From contig CAVPSA010000016.1 in NCBI GenBank assembly GCA_963707905.1, forward strand, positions 186,001 through 250,000: a stretch of DNA of 64,000 nt. The letters run 5' to 3'. Position numbers and translations under genes: made by a program. The DNA is from DASXKD01 sp963707905 (lineage in GTDB: Bacteria > Actinomycetota > Actinomycetes > Streptosporangiales > Streptosporangiaceae). The notes under the pieces were generated by a model. The model saw nothing but the letters and a program-made list of their open reading frames with translations, was not told where the DNA came from and ran no database searches. This document shows positions 34,458 through 43,350 of the stretch, in pieces. The number at the start of each line of letters is the position of its first letter. Position 1 is the stretch's first letter.

Positions 34458-34873
34458 CCGGCCACGGCGCCGGCCACGGGGCCGGTCCTTGATCGTGCCT
34501 GCGTTCCGTGGCCGAACCGGTGCCGAGCGTCAGGTCTCCGCAAGAGAACGTGGCAGCCGACGGTACCTCCCGCCTCAGTGGCCCCAGGCACCACAACGGC
34601 CGGTAGAAATTACTGATGGTAATTGTGTCGATACATGTTGTCGTTCTGTGATCTGCACGGAGGGTGACGACGGCGGCGCGACACAGCTTTTTCCGCGAAT
34701 TCTCAGGAATCCCACCTGTCCTTCTGGCAAGGTATCGCCGATGGCCGAGGGCGGAAGGCCCGTGAGCCCGGGCACCGCCCGGCGCCGGGCCGGGGAGCAC
34801 CCGGAAGGCCATCACGCGATGCGCTGCCCTGCCCCGCAGCGGTCCGCACCCTGGGCGCCCCGCCCCGGAGTGC
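34458..34873. other. Intergenic region, AT-richer centre
   Basis: No gene supported. Around 34600-34700 GC content falls locally and there is a perfect AT-rich inverted repeat (34608-34624), followed by what is probably the promoter and leader of the lysozyme-like gene. Confidence 0.6.
34608..34624. promoter_or_regulatory. AT-rich palindrome upstream of lysozyme-like gene
   Basis: AATTAC-TGATG-GTAATT, a perfect 6-bp inverted repeat in an otherwise GC-rich genome, about 270 nt before the start codon. A possible regulator-binding site. Confidence 0.4.
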
Positions 34874-34894
34874 ATGGCCGACGGAAGGACTGCC

Positions 34895-35563
34895 TTGTCA
34901 CAGCACCGGAGGCGGAGTCCCGGAAGGAGACGCGCCGCGCGCCGGTCTGGTTTCCTGCTGCCGGTCGCAGCCACGGCCGTCGCCCTCATCACCGGGACAA
35001 CTGTCGCTGGCTACCTGGTTGTGCGGGCCGACCACTCGAATGTAGGAGCCGCTTTCGCGGCTGCAGCGCTCCCGGGCAGCCGTGCCATGACCGTGCTGGA
35101 GCAGGCACGCCAGCAGATGATCGTCATGGACACCGCCACCCACACCATGCACCAGGTCGGTGCTCCCAAGCTCGCGAGCACGGCCAGCGCCACCGCCGCC
35201 ACCACCGGCTCCACTGGCGCTGCCGGTGGCGGCGCCACGGTGAACTTCCCGCCGCCCAACCCGGGCACCGCGCAGTCGACCGCCTACAACATGATGTCGT
35301 CGTTCGGCTTCGACCCGAAGACACAGTTCGGCTGCCTGAATAACATCTGGACCCGGGAGAGCGGCTGGCGGTATAACGCCGAGAATGCTAGCGGCGCATA
35401 CGGTATACCGCAGGCGCTGCCTGGATCGAAGATGGCCAGCGCGGGCGCGGACTGGCAGACAAACCCCGCCACCCAGATCAAGTGGGGGCTCGGTTACATC
35501 AAGTCCATTTACGGCACCCCGTGTAATGCATGGGCTTTCTGGCAGGCGCACGACTATTACTAA
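34895..35563 (+). CDS. Secreted lytic transglycosylase-like protein (paralogue 1)
   Basis: About 222 aa: a basic N-terminus, an export/anchor helix (FLLPVAATAVALITGTTVAG), an Ala/Thr/Gly-rich linker and a compact C-terminal SLT/lysozyme-like domain with the catalytic glutamate in IWTRESGW and the signature AYGIPQALPGSKMASAG. It is predicted to cleave peptidoglycan outside the cell. I favour the TTG at 34895 (GGAAGG 6 nt upstream) over the in-frame ATG at 34874. It lies next to a paralogue in tandem. Confidence 0.85.
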   Translation: MSQHRRRSPGRRRAARRSGFLLPVAATAVALITGTTVAGYLVVRADHSNVGAAFAAAALPGSRAMTVLEQARQQMIVMDTATHTMHQVGAPKLASTASATAATTGSTGAAGGGATVNFPPPNPGTAQSTAYNMMSSFGFDPKTQFGCLNNIWTRESGWRYNAENASGAYGIPQALPGSKMASAGADWQTNPATQIKWGLGYIKSIYGTPCNAWAFWQAHDYY

Positions 35564-35828
35564 GCGTACGGGTAAGTTACCGAACGTTGATCTTGCTCGT
35601 GATTCTTGTCACAGCCTTTTTCGGCCAATTTCGGCGCACGGGGGCCTGCTCGACCGGCACAATCGTTCGCAGACAGCACCCGGCGTGTGTGATGGTTGCC
35701 CCGAGCGACGCGTCGCCCTGAACCTGCGTCACATCTGCGCGCCTCTGCCCCGGCCGGGCGTCTTGTCATCGGCCGGCAGTGCCCCGGGTGGGAGCCGAGC
35801 GCGCAATGTGCCCGACCAAAGGTTATTC
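35564..35828. other. Intergenic region between lysozyme-like paralogues
   Basis: No gene supported. A small perfect palindrome GGTAAGTTACC lies at 35571-35581, 8 nt past the first stop codon. I looked for a cyclic-di-AMP (ydaO) leader, common before such genes, and did not see one. Confidence 0.5.
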
Positions 35829-36566
35829 GTGTCTGCGCGACACAAAAAGAAGCGCAACCTGTTCACGCACAACCGCAAACTGTCCAAGATAACCGTTGCA
35901 ATGGCAGGAGTTGCCGTGGCCGTGCCGGCCGCGGTTGCCGCCGGGATCACCACCTCCGGCGCATCCGCCGGAGACTCAGCCTCCTTGCTGACGATGGCCG
36001 GGTCGCAGCCCGCTGCCAGGCCTGCAGTTGCCCATCCCGATCGTGGGATACAGCTTGCGGGCGTGGCACGCCGTGAGGTCGCTTCGCTCGGGGCCACCCG
36101 GGTTCGCGCCCAGCGCGCCGCCGAGCGTGCCGCCGACCGCAGAGCGGCGCGGCGGGCCGCGGCACGTGCCGCCGCGCAGGCGGCCGCCACGCCAGCGCCG
36201 TCACCAAGCTCGCAGGCGGCCACGGGCTCGGCGCCTTCGCCGTCAGGGAACCCGCAGAAGATCGCCGCAGCGATGCTGGGGTCCTACGGGTGGTCGTCGA
36301 GCCAGTTCGGCTGCCTCGTGAGCCTCTGGAACCAAGAGAGCGGCTGGGATGTCTATGCCTCTAACCCCAGCAGCGGGGCGTATGGCATCCCGCAGGCGCT
36401 GCCCGGCTCGAAGATGGCCAGCGCGGGCTCGGACTGGCAGAGCAACGCCGCCACCCAGATCCGCTGGGGCTTGGGATACATCAAGTCGCTCTACGGGTCG
36501 CCCTGCGGCGCGTGGTCGCACGAGCAGGCGACGGCTGGTACTAGCCGCATCCGTCCCGGCCGCTGA
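35829..36566 (+). CDS. Secreted lytic transglycosylase-like protein (paralogue 2), altered C-terminus
   Basis: 245 aa: basic start, export helix (ITVAMAGVAVAVPAAVAAGI), an Arg/Ala-rich coiled-coil-like section (about 75-125) and a C-terminal domain with LWNQESGW and GAYGIPQALPGSKMASAG like its neighbour. The usual end of this family (…EQATGWY then stop) is present in the DNA at 36533-36544, but one base out of frame: the frame reads ATAGTSRIRPGR instead. A single G lost near 36531-36534 explains it. The domain core is intact, so the enzyme may still work. GTG start. Confidence 0.82.
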   Translation: MSARHKKKRNLFTHNRKLSKITVAMAGVAVAVPAAVAAGITTSGASAGDSASLLTMAGSQPAARPAVAHPDRGIQLAGVARREVASLGATRVRAQRAAERAADRRAARRAAARAAAQAAATPAPSPSSQAATGSAPSPSGNPQKIAAAMLGSYGWSSSQFGCLVSLWNQESGWDVYASNPSSGAYGIPQALPGSKMASAGSDWQSNAATQIRWGLGYIKSLYGSPCGAWSHEQATAGTSRIRPGR

Positions 36567-36670
36567 CTGGCCAGGACCGTGTCACCCCGATGGCCCTGCC
36601 GGCCCGCCCCGGCAGGGCCATCGGGTTCACCGTCCGTCCGGGGTTTCCCAGGGAGCCTGGTATGGCGCGC

Positions 36671-38707
36671 TCAGGGCTGCGGGGTGAAGGCGTCCATGGC
36701 TTCACCGAAAGCGGCCCGGCTGGCCAGCCAGGCCCGGCGCGGTGAGGTCAGCGTCAGCTCGTACGGCTGGGCGCCGAGCCGGGTGTTCAGCCGGGCCACC
36801 AGTTCCAGCACCTGCTCATTGCCGCTCCCCGGCCGCGCGTAGGCGAACCGCCACGCACCGGCCAGGGTCCCGTGGAACGGCACCGGCAGCAGCGCGATCT
36901 GGTGATAGCCGGGAAAAGACCTGTGTGGGGCATCTGCCAGCAGCGCGGCTTCACGCAGCGGCCCGGGGCCGCCCTGGGCCGCACGGCCAACGGTGATGCT
37001 GGCGTCGGTGGCCGGGTTGCGGATCAGGGTTGTGTCGCCGTGCTGCCGCGTCCGCCAGCCGTCGGGCACCGCGATCGAGAACCCGGCCCGGCGTGGCGCG
37101 GACGAGGCCCGCGCGGTGTACCAGTGGTAGCCGGCCGGGAGTGGCCCGGTGGGCGTGATCGGGCTGCTCGCGGCCGTGCGCCTGATCTCTTGGAGCCGCG
37201 CCGCGTGGGCAAAGCCCCCCGCCACGACGAGGGCGGCCAGGACCAAGGCCGTTCCGCCGCCGCCGAACAGTAGCGCCCGCCGGTGCCGTCCCGCGCGCCG
37301 CCGCTGCCCGCCCGGCGTTAGCATCCCACCCGGCATCCCGCCCGGCGTTGGCATCCCGCCCGGCGTTGGCATCCCGCCCGCGCCTGGCACCCGTCCCGCC
37401 GCCACCGGCGGCGCGGTAGCCGCCGTCGTGCCCAGCGAGGGCGAAGCGGCCACGGTCGCGGCGAACTCGGCTCCGGCGATGCCCGCTCCGGCGATCTCGG
37501 CCCCGGCCACACCGGCCCCGGCCACACCGGCCCCGGCCACACCGGCCCCGGCCACACCGGCCCCGGCCAACTCCGTCCCGTGCGGGCCCGGGCTGCCGGG
37601 CGCGGCCGGGGCAGGTTCCGGGACGGTGGGCGTCTCCGGGAGTTCTGCCGCGGTCGGCGGCTGCCCGGCGAAGGCCGCGATCCCTTGCGGCGGTGAGGCG
37701 GGGAAGGCGAGCGTGCTGCCGAGTCCAGTCGCGCCCGGTACCCCGGTTCCGCCCGGGGCACTGCCCGGCCGCTCGCCCACGGCACCGGCCAGGACCCCGG
37801 CCCCGGAACCGGCCTGTGCGCCGGAAGCAGCCGGCGCGCCCGAGGTGTTCTGCGCGCCGGAGCTAGCCCCTCCGTCGTAACCGGCGCACGCCGCGGCGAG
37901 CAGCCGGCGGGCGGTGATCGCATCGGGCCGCACCGCCGGGTCACGCTTCATCAGTGCGGTGATCACCGGCTCCAGCGGCCCGGCGGACTTCGCCGGAGGG
38001 GGATCGCCGTGCACGATGTTGGCCAGCACGGCCATCGCGCTGCCCTGGCCTTCGAACGGGCCGCGCCCCTCGACGGCGGCGTACAGGGTGGCCCCGAGGG
38101 ACCACAGGTCAGAGGCGGGGCTGGCGGGTTCGCCCCTGATGCGTTCCGGGGCGCAAAACCCTGGCGTGCCCATGACCATGCCCGCCTGGGTCAGCCCGGG
38201 ATCGCCGTGCAAGGTGGCTATGCCGAAGTCGGTCAGCACGGCCCGGCCTTCGGGAGTGACCAGGATGTTGCCGGGCTTCACATCGCGGTGCACCACGCCC
38301 GCCGCGTGCGCGCTGCCCAGCGCTTCGAGCAGCGTCATGCCCATCATTGCGGCGCGCGCCGGTGGCAGTGGCCCGTCCTCGGCCAGGACCTGTGCCAGCG
38401 ACCTGGACGGCACCAGCTCCATGATGATCCACGGGGTGCCGTCGGCCTCGATCACGTCGTGCACGGTGACCACGCCCGGGTGGCTTAGCCGGGCCGCGAC
38501 CCGGGCCTCCCGCAGCGACCGCTCCCGCAGCACGTTCCGGTCCTGGTAGGTCATTGGCCCGGGGACCCGGACCTCCTTGACCGCGACCTCACGATCGAGG
38601 CGCAGGTCCCGCGCCCGCCACACGGTGCCCATCGCGCCATGCCCGACTGAGTCCAGCAGTTCATAGCGCCCGGCGACCACACGTCCCGGCCCGGTCACTG
38701 ACTGCAT
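36671..38707 (-). CDS. PknB-type serine/threonine protein kinase
   Basis: 678 aa. The N-terminal Hanks-type kinase domain (about 10-275) has the glycine loop GHGAMGTVW, the ATP-binding Lys in VAVKEV, catalytic loop VVHRDVKPGNIL, DFGIA and the APERIRG activation-loop end. A long Ala/Gly/Pro linker with AGAGV repeats follows, then one transmembrane helix (about 490-510) and a C-terminal extracytoplasmic domain with no PASTA repeats. It signals from the envelope, but the substrate is not predictable. It is downstream of fumarase on the same strand, 160 nt apart. Confidence 0.93.
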   Translation of the reverse strand: MQSVTGPGRVVAGRYELLDSVGHGAMGTVWRARDLRLDREVAVKEVRVPGPMTYQDRNVLRERSLREARVAARLSHPGVVTVHDVIEADGTPWIIMELVPSRSLAQVLAEDGPLPPARAAMMGMTLLEALGSAHAAGVVHRDVKPGNILVTPEGRAVLTDFGIATLHGDPGLTQAGMVMGTPGFCAPERIRGEPASPASDLWSLGATLYAAVEGRGPFEGQGSAMAVLANIVHGDPPPAKSAGPLEPVITALMKRDPAVRPDAITARRLLAAACAGYDGGASSGAQNTSGAPAASGAQAGSGAGVLAGAVGERPGSAPGGTGVPGATGLGSTLAFPASPPQGIAAFAGQPPTAAELPETPTVPEPAPAAPGSPGPHGTELAGAGVAGAGVAGAGVAGAGVAGAEIAGAGIAGAEFAATVAASPSLGTTAATAPPVAAGRVPGAGGMPTPGGMPTPGGMPGGMLTPGGQRRRAGRHRRALLFGGGGTALVLAALVVAGGFAHAARLQEIRRTAASSPITPTGPLPAGYHWYTARASSAPRRAGFSIAVPDGWRTRQHGDTTLIRNPATDASITVGRAAQGGPGPLREAALLADAPHRSFPGYHQIALLPVPFHGTLAGAWRFAYARPGSGNEQVLELVARLNTRLGAQPYELTLTSPRRAWLASRAAFGEAMDAFTPQP
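37494..37563 (-). repeat. 15-bp tandem repeat in the kinase linker
   Basis: About four to five copies of CGGCCCCGGCCACAC (plus strand) encode AGAGV units in the disordered kinase linker. Frame-preserving. Confidence 0.75.
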
Positions 38708-38869
38708 GGCCGGGAGATTACACCGATCGGCCGCCCCTTTTCCTGGGAGCTAGATAAGAATTCACCCAGGTTTGCTACTAACTACCCCTAGGGGGGGCCG
38801 GCGGCCGCCTTACCAATCCTGTGAATCGCACAATCCGACGGTGATTCGGCAATCGTGCGCAGGTCCTCG

Positions 38870-40522
38870 TCAGCGGCGGCCGATGGTGAGCAGCGGGCCC
38901 GATGCGCCGCCTGCCGGACCAGTGAAGAAATCATTCCCCTTGTCATCGACGATGATGAACGCGGGGAAGTCACGGACCTCGATCTGCCACACCGCTTCCA
39001 TCCCGAGTTCGGGGTACTCAAGCACGTCGACCTTGGTGATGCAGTCCTGTGCCAGTTTCGCCGCAGCGCCGCCGATCGAGCCGAGGTAGAAGCCGCCATG
39101 CGCCTGGCAGGCGGTGGTTACCGCGGGCGACCGGTTGCCTTTGGCAAGCATCACCAGGGAACCCCCGGCGGCCTGGAATTGGTCCACATAAGAATCCATC
39201 CGCCCGGCCGTCGTCGGCCCGAACGACCCCGACGCATATCCGTCCGGGGTCTTGGCCGGCCCCGCATAGTAGACCGGATGATCCACCAGGTAGCGCGGCA
39301 TCGGGTCACCCGCGGCCAGCCGTTCAGCAATTTTCGCGTGCGCGATGTCGCGAGCGACGACAAGCGGGCCGGTCAGCGCCAGCCTGGTCGCGACAGGGTG
39401 CCTGGAAAGCTCTGCCCTGATCTCGTTCATCGGGCGGGTCAGGTCGATGCGCACCACGTCCGCAGTGAGGTCCTCTTTCGACGGCTCGGGCAGATACCGC
39501 GCCGGGTCGGTCTCCAGCCGCTCCAGGAATACGCCATCGGCGGTGATCTTGGCCAGCGCCTGCCGGTCGGCGGAGCAGGAGACCGCAATCGCGACCGGGC
39601 AGGAGGCGCCGTGCCGTGGCAGCCGGATCACCCGCACGTCGTGGCAGAAATACTTGCCGCCGAACTGCGCGCCGATGCCGATCTTCCTGGTGATCCCCAG
39701 CACCTGCTGTTCCAGTTCCTGGTCGCGGAAGCCGTGCCCGGACGGCGACCCGGCGGACGGCAGCGTGTCCAGGTAGCGGGCCGAAGCGTACTTGGCGGTC
39801 TTCAGTGCGAACTCGGCGCTGGTGCCGCCGACCACGATCGCGAGGTGATACGGCGGGCAGGCGGCCGTGCCGAGGGAACGGATCTTCTCCTCGAGGAACG
39901 CGAGCATGCTGGCCTCGTTCAGCACCGCCTTGGTCTGCTGGTACAGGAACGACTTGTTGGCCGATCCGCCGCCCTTGGCCATCAGCAGGAACTTGTACTC
40001 CGCGCCCGGGGCCGCGTACAGCTCGATCTGGGCCGGCAGGTTGCTGCCGGTGTTCCGCTCGTCCCACATGGTCAGCGGGGCAAGCTGGGAGTACCGCAGG
40101 TTGAGTTGGGTGTAGGCGTCGAACACGCCGCGGGCCAGGTGCTCTTCGTCACGCCCGTCGGTGAGCACCTCCCCGCCGCGTTTGCCCATGATGATCGCGG
40201 TGCCGGTGTCCTGGCACATCGGCAGCACCCCGCCGGCCGCGATGCAGGCGTTCTGCAGCAGGTCGCGGGCCACGTACCGGTCGTTGGGGGAGGCCTCGGG
40301 GTCGTCCAGGATCGACCGCAGCTGGCGCAGGTGCCCGGGCCGCAGCAGGTGGGCGATGTCCCGCATGCCCTCGCGTGCGACAAGCGTGAGCAGTTCCGGC
40401 GCCACATCTATGAATTTCTTGCCGAACGCTCCCCGTGGTGTCACTCCGTCCGCGGCGAGCAGGCGGTATTCCGTGGCATCCGCGCCAAGAGGCAGCAATT
40501 CGGTGGGCGTGAACTCGGGCAT
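38870..40522 (-). CDS. Class I (iron-sulfur) fumarate hydratase
   Basis: Converts fumarate and malate in the TCA cycle. At 550 aa it is the single-chain class I form, alpha and beta parts fused, with an oxygen-sensitive [4Fe-4S] cluster. Cluster cysteines are visible in VLPMCQDTGTAIIMG and nearby, with KGGGSANKS and VVGGTSAEFALKTAK in the catalytic part, and the C-terminal part has GSFGPTTAGRMDSYVDQF and the SIGGAAAKLAQD loop. Most actinobacteria use the cluster-free class II enzyme; whether this strain also has one is not visible. It is divergent from a 74-aa ORF. Confidence 0.93.
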   Translation of the reverse strand: MPEFTPTELLPLGADATEYRLLAADGVTPRGAFGKKFIDVAPELLTLVAREGMRDIAHLLRPGHLRQLRSILDDPEASPNDRYVARDLLQNACIAAGGVLPMCQDTGTAIIMGKRGGEVLTDGRDEEHLARGVFDAYTQLNLRYSQLAPLTMWDERNTGSNLPAQIELYAAPGAEYKFLLMAKGGGSANKSFLYQQTKAVLNEASMLAFLEEKIRSLGTAACPPYHLAIVVGGTSAEFALKTAKYASARYLDTLPSAGSPSGHGFRDQELEQQVLGITRKIGIGAQFGGKYFCHDVRVIRLPRHGASCPVAIAVSCSADRQALAKITADGVFLERLETDPARYLPEPSKEDLTADVVRIDLTRPMNEIRAELSRHPVATRLALTGPLVVARDIAHAKIAERLAAGDPMPRYLVDHPVYYAGPAKTPDGYASGSFGPTTAGRMDSYVDQFQAAGGSLVMLAKGNRSPAVTTACQAHGGFYLGSIGGAAAKLAQDCITKVDVLEYPELGMEAVWQIEVRDFPAFIIVDDKGNDFFTGPAGGASGPLLTIGRR

Positions 40523-40671
40523 TCAGGCACTTCCTCGTGCGGTGGGGCTGGACGTCTTATGGTAGGTCGCGTGCCGGGGCGCGGCAGAGCAGGAATGGAT
40601 GCGATCCGGCGGGGAACCTGGATGGCAGCACCGGCGCCCGGGCCCGGTGCACCAGTGAAGGATGGCGGCCG

Positions 40672-40896
40672 ATGAGCATTCCCGAGGCAGGCACGAGTCC
40701 GGTGGACATCGATGAGGCAGCCAGGCAACTGGAACTCGCGATCCATGACGCCCGGGTGGCCTTCGACTGCATCCAGCTGGGCGAGCTGGACCGTGCCCAT
40801 ACCAGCGTGATCACCGCGCGCGCCGCTGCCGATGCCGCCGAGAACCTGCTGCGCGCCGCGCTCGGTGGGGGCACGCACCAGCCCGGCGAGGCCTGA
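40672..40896 (+). CDS. Small hypothetical protein, 74 aa
   Basis: Predicted to be a soluble, two-helix protein (about residues 13-65; DIDEAARQLELAIHDARVAF) with no signal or membrane segment. ATG has GAAGGA upstream. It stands alone, divergent from the fumarase gene. The family is not recognised. Confidence 0.6.
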   Translation: MSIPEAGTSPVDIDEAARQLELAIHDARVAFDCIQLGELDRAHTSVITARAAADAAENLLRAALGGGTHQPGEA

Positions 40897-41008
40897 CCAG
40901 GACCCGGTCCCCGGCCGGACTGATCCGCCAGCGCAACTGGTCCCCCGTGAGGGGCCGGTCCCGCTCCACATAGGGGGCGACCCGCGGGCCATCCTTGCCA
41001 TGTATTAG

Positions 41009-41023
41009 TGTGTGACTCACACA
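41009..41023. promoter_or_regulatory. Perfect 15-bp palindromic operator before the DUF3224-marR operon
   Basis: TGTGTGA-C-TCACACA, 69 nt before the DUF3224 ATG, with further partial symmetry outside (ATTAG and CAAT). Most likely the binding site of the MarR-type protein in the same operon. Confidence 0.65.
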
Positions 41024-41091
41024 TCAATCTGTAGATCGCGCGATGGGGACCCTGCGGGATCGCGCGGGAAGATCGCGGAGAGGAGCCAGCG

Positions 41092-41490
41092 ATGACGGCA
41101 CGGGCCGAGGGCACGTTCACGGTCGCGTCCTGGGACGAGGAGACCTACCAGGACCTCGACGGCAAGCGAAAGCTCACCAGGGCCAAGGTCGGTTACCGGC
41201 TCAGCGGCGACATAGAAGGCGAGGCGAGCTGGGAGGCGCTGATGTTCTACCGGGCCGACGGCACCGCCGAGTACACCGGCTTGCAGCACGTGTCCGCCCA
41301 GATCGCGGGCCGGTCGGGCACCTGCGTCATGGTGGCCGACGGCGCCTTCACCGATGGCGCGGCCAGCGGCACCTGGCGGGTGATCCCCGGCTCTGGCACC
41401 GGAGGCCTGGCCGGGCTGCGCGGCTCTGGCACGAGCGTCGCGACCAGCACGCCGCCAGGCACCTTCACGTTCGACTACGAGCTTGACTGA
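41092..41490 (+). CDS. DUF3224 family protein
   Basis: 132 aa, a small beta-barrel fold. Family features: an early TVASWDEETYQDLDG block, GYRLSGDIEGEASWEALM, and GSGTGGLAGLRGSG near the end. Function of the family is not established; members are often near MarR regulators. ATG has GAGAGGAG 7 nt upstream. The marR gene overlaps it by 8 nt, so they are one operon, probably autoregulated at 41009-41023. Confidence 0.85.
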   Translation: MTARAEGTFTVASWDEETYQDLDGKRKLTRAKVGYRLSGDIEGEASWEALMFYRADGTAEYTGLQHVSAQIAGRSGTCVMVADGAFTDGAASGTWRVIPGSGTGGLAGLRGSGTSVATSTPPGTFTFDYELD

Positions 41491-42034
41491 AGGGCCGCCC
41501 GCGCCCGCAATCGGCCAGACGGCGAACCTGCTCGGTGCGCTGTCGCTGATGATCTCCGACCGGATGGCCGACGCCATGGCCGACGCGGGCGGCAGGCCGG
41601 AGTCGGCGGCCGCCGCACTCTGTGCGCTGCTGCACTTCCTCGACCGGCCCACCGTGGACCTGCTGCGCCAGGTTCTCGGGCTGACCTCCTCGGGGACGGT
41701 GCGGCTTGTGGACCGGATGGCGGAGTCGGGCTATGTCGCGCGCGGGCCGGGCAGCGACGGCCGGTCCACGTCGGTGACGCTGACCGAGGCAGGCCAGGCC
41801 GCGGCGCAACGGGTGGCCGCGGCCCGTACCGAAGTCCTGGAGGGCGCGCTGGCCGGGCTGTCCGGCGATGACAGGGACGCGCTGCGCCGGATCCTGGGCA
41901 CGATGCTGATCGGCCTGATGCGCGGGCCGGGGGCGGTGCGCTGGATGTGCCGCCTGTGCGACACCGGGGCGTGCCGCGGCGCCGAAGGTGGCTGCCCGGT
42001 CGGCAACGCGGCCCGCGAACGCTACCTGTCCTGA
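41483..42034 (+). CDS. MarR-family transcriptional regulator with C-terminal cysteine cluster
   Basis: 183 aa. Winged-helix MarR fold (about 20-150) with the recognition helix region VLGLTSSGTVRLVDRMAESG and wing RGPGSDGRSTSVTLT. The C-terminal tail has four closely spaced cysteines (MCRLCDTGACRGAEGGCP), which could bind metal or sense oxidation. It overlaps the DUF3224 gene by 8 nt. It likely represses its own operon through the TGTGTGACTCACACA site. Confidence 0.88.
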   Translation: MTEGPPAPAIGQTANLLGALSLMISDRMADAMADAGGRPESAAAALCALLHFLDRPTVDLLRQVLGLTSSGTVRLVDRMAESGYVARGPGSDGRSTSVTLTEAGQAAAQRVAAARTEVLEGALAGLSGDDRDALRRILGTMLIGLMRGPGAVRWMCRLCDTGACRGAEGGCPVGNAARERYLS

Positions 42035-42679
42035 GCCGCCCAGTGTTTGTGGTCGATGTCGGTCCGGCGACGGGCTCTCCGGTGAACCAGCGCAGCCGCG
42101 GCCGCGCGCGGAGTTGTACGGCCGCGGCGCACCGCTGCGGTAAAGACGGCGCTGGACGGCGCGGCCATGCCATTCGCCGGCAGCGCGGCGGGCGGCAAGT
42201 CGGAGCTGATCCGCGTAGCGGAGTACACGCGCCAGCCCGTGGCGTCCGCGATGCCTTCCGCAAATCGCGGACGAGGTCGGCATCGGTCAGTACCTCGATC
42301 AGCTCTCACACAGCCGTTCCAGCTCGTCGGAAGGCACTACGCCGCTACGTGCTCGCCATGGGCCACGCCGAGCCGAACGGCGTCGGCGCACGACCGCGTT
42401 CTGCGACGGCTGAGCCACGGCGTGCATGGTGATCGCGGCTCGCTCGCTCCTGAGGCCCAACAGCCGGTGTCGTGGAATGGGACAATGCTCGGCGGCTCTG
42501 CCCGGCGGCGACGACGCCGACCGTCGAGTGGACCACGGGTCGATACCGGCCCGGTGACCCGTCCAGACGGTGACTCGATGCCGACGGCGTCATGGCCGGG
42601 CGGGTGGCAGCCGCGTGAGCACGCCGGCCTGGCCCCAGCGCCGCTCGCTGATCGCCCGGCAGCGACTGCGACGCCGGGA
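42035..42679. other. Gene graveyard, no intact gene
   Basis: Open frames here lack coding style. Short protein-like scraps appear on the minus strand in different frames (for example IADATGWRVYSATRISSDLP near 42170-42260), so the region probably contains decayed gene pieces. No family could be named. Confidence 0.5.
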
Positions 42680-43262
42680 TCACGAGACCGGCCTGGACGA
42701 GGGACCGAACTCCGGAGGCGAAGGCCTTGCCGGTGATCAGGGCGGCCCTCGGCGTCGGCGTCACCATGAGCTTGGTGAGCACGCCCGCGTCCCGTTCCCA
42801 GATGATCTGGATGCCGTAGAAGATCGCGATGAACAGGGTGGACTGGGCGAGGATGCCGGGCGCCAGGTAGTCCAGGTAGGGGAGCCCGTTCGGCGCGGCG
42901 ATGGCATGGATCCGGGTGAAGGTCTCGCCGAAGATAATCAGCCAGAGCGCGGGCTGGATGGCGCGTGTGTACATCTCGGTCCGGTCGTGCCGGATCTTGC
43001 GCAGTTCCACCCAGCAGAGGGTGACCATCCGGCTGAGCAGCTGGCGGACCGCGGCCAGCGGGGAGTCCTCGGGGAGGACCGGGCCCTCGGCGGGCTTGAG
43101 CAGCGTGGTCAGCATGCGGATCGTCGTGGTCTTGCCCGCCCGGTTCGGGCCGAGCGGCCGAGGTCTCGCCCGGCTCGATGCGCAGGCTCACCCGGTCCAC
43201 CGCGAGGTGCTGGCCGAATCGGTAGCTGATCCGGCGCGCAGCACGGCTGGCCCTCCGGCGGC
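42680..43262 (-). pseudogene. Decayed ABC transporter: ATPase fragment joined to ABC-2 permease fragment
   Basis: Minus-strand translation first shows a drug-type ABC ATPase N-terminus (FGQHLAVDRVSLRIEPGE), then, after a small frameshift, PLGPNRAGKTTTIRMLTTLL, in which the Walker A glycine (GPNGAGKTT) has become arginine. After LLKPAEG the ATPase stops abruptly and the frame runs into an ABC-2 permease: RTEMYTRAIQPALWLIIFGE, LDYLAPGILAQSTLF, DAGVLTKLMVTPTPRAALI. That too ends after about 140 codons. So a two-gene exporter has been reduced by internal deletion, frameshift and truncation and cannot work. Confidence 0.8.
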
Positions 43263-43350
43263 GGTCGGGCGGCCTGCCGGGATCGTGGCGGCCGCGTCGA
43301 AGGCTCGGGGAATCCGCGGGGCACGTGTTACCCGGTGATAGGGTCCGGGC

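Noticed and set aside
35564..35828. ydaO (cyclic-di-AMP) riboswitch before the lysozyme-like genes
   Set aside because: The conserved GGGGGA and GGGTGAATC segments of that class are absent from both upstream regions.
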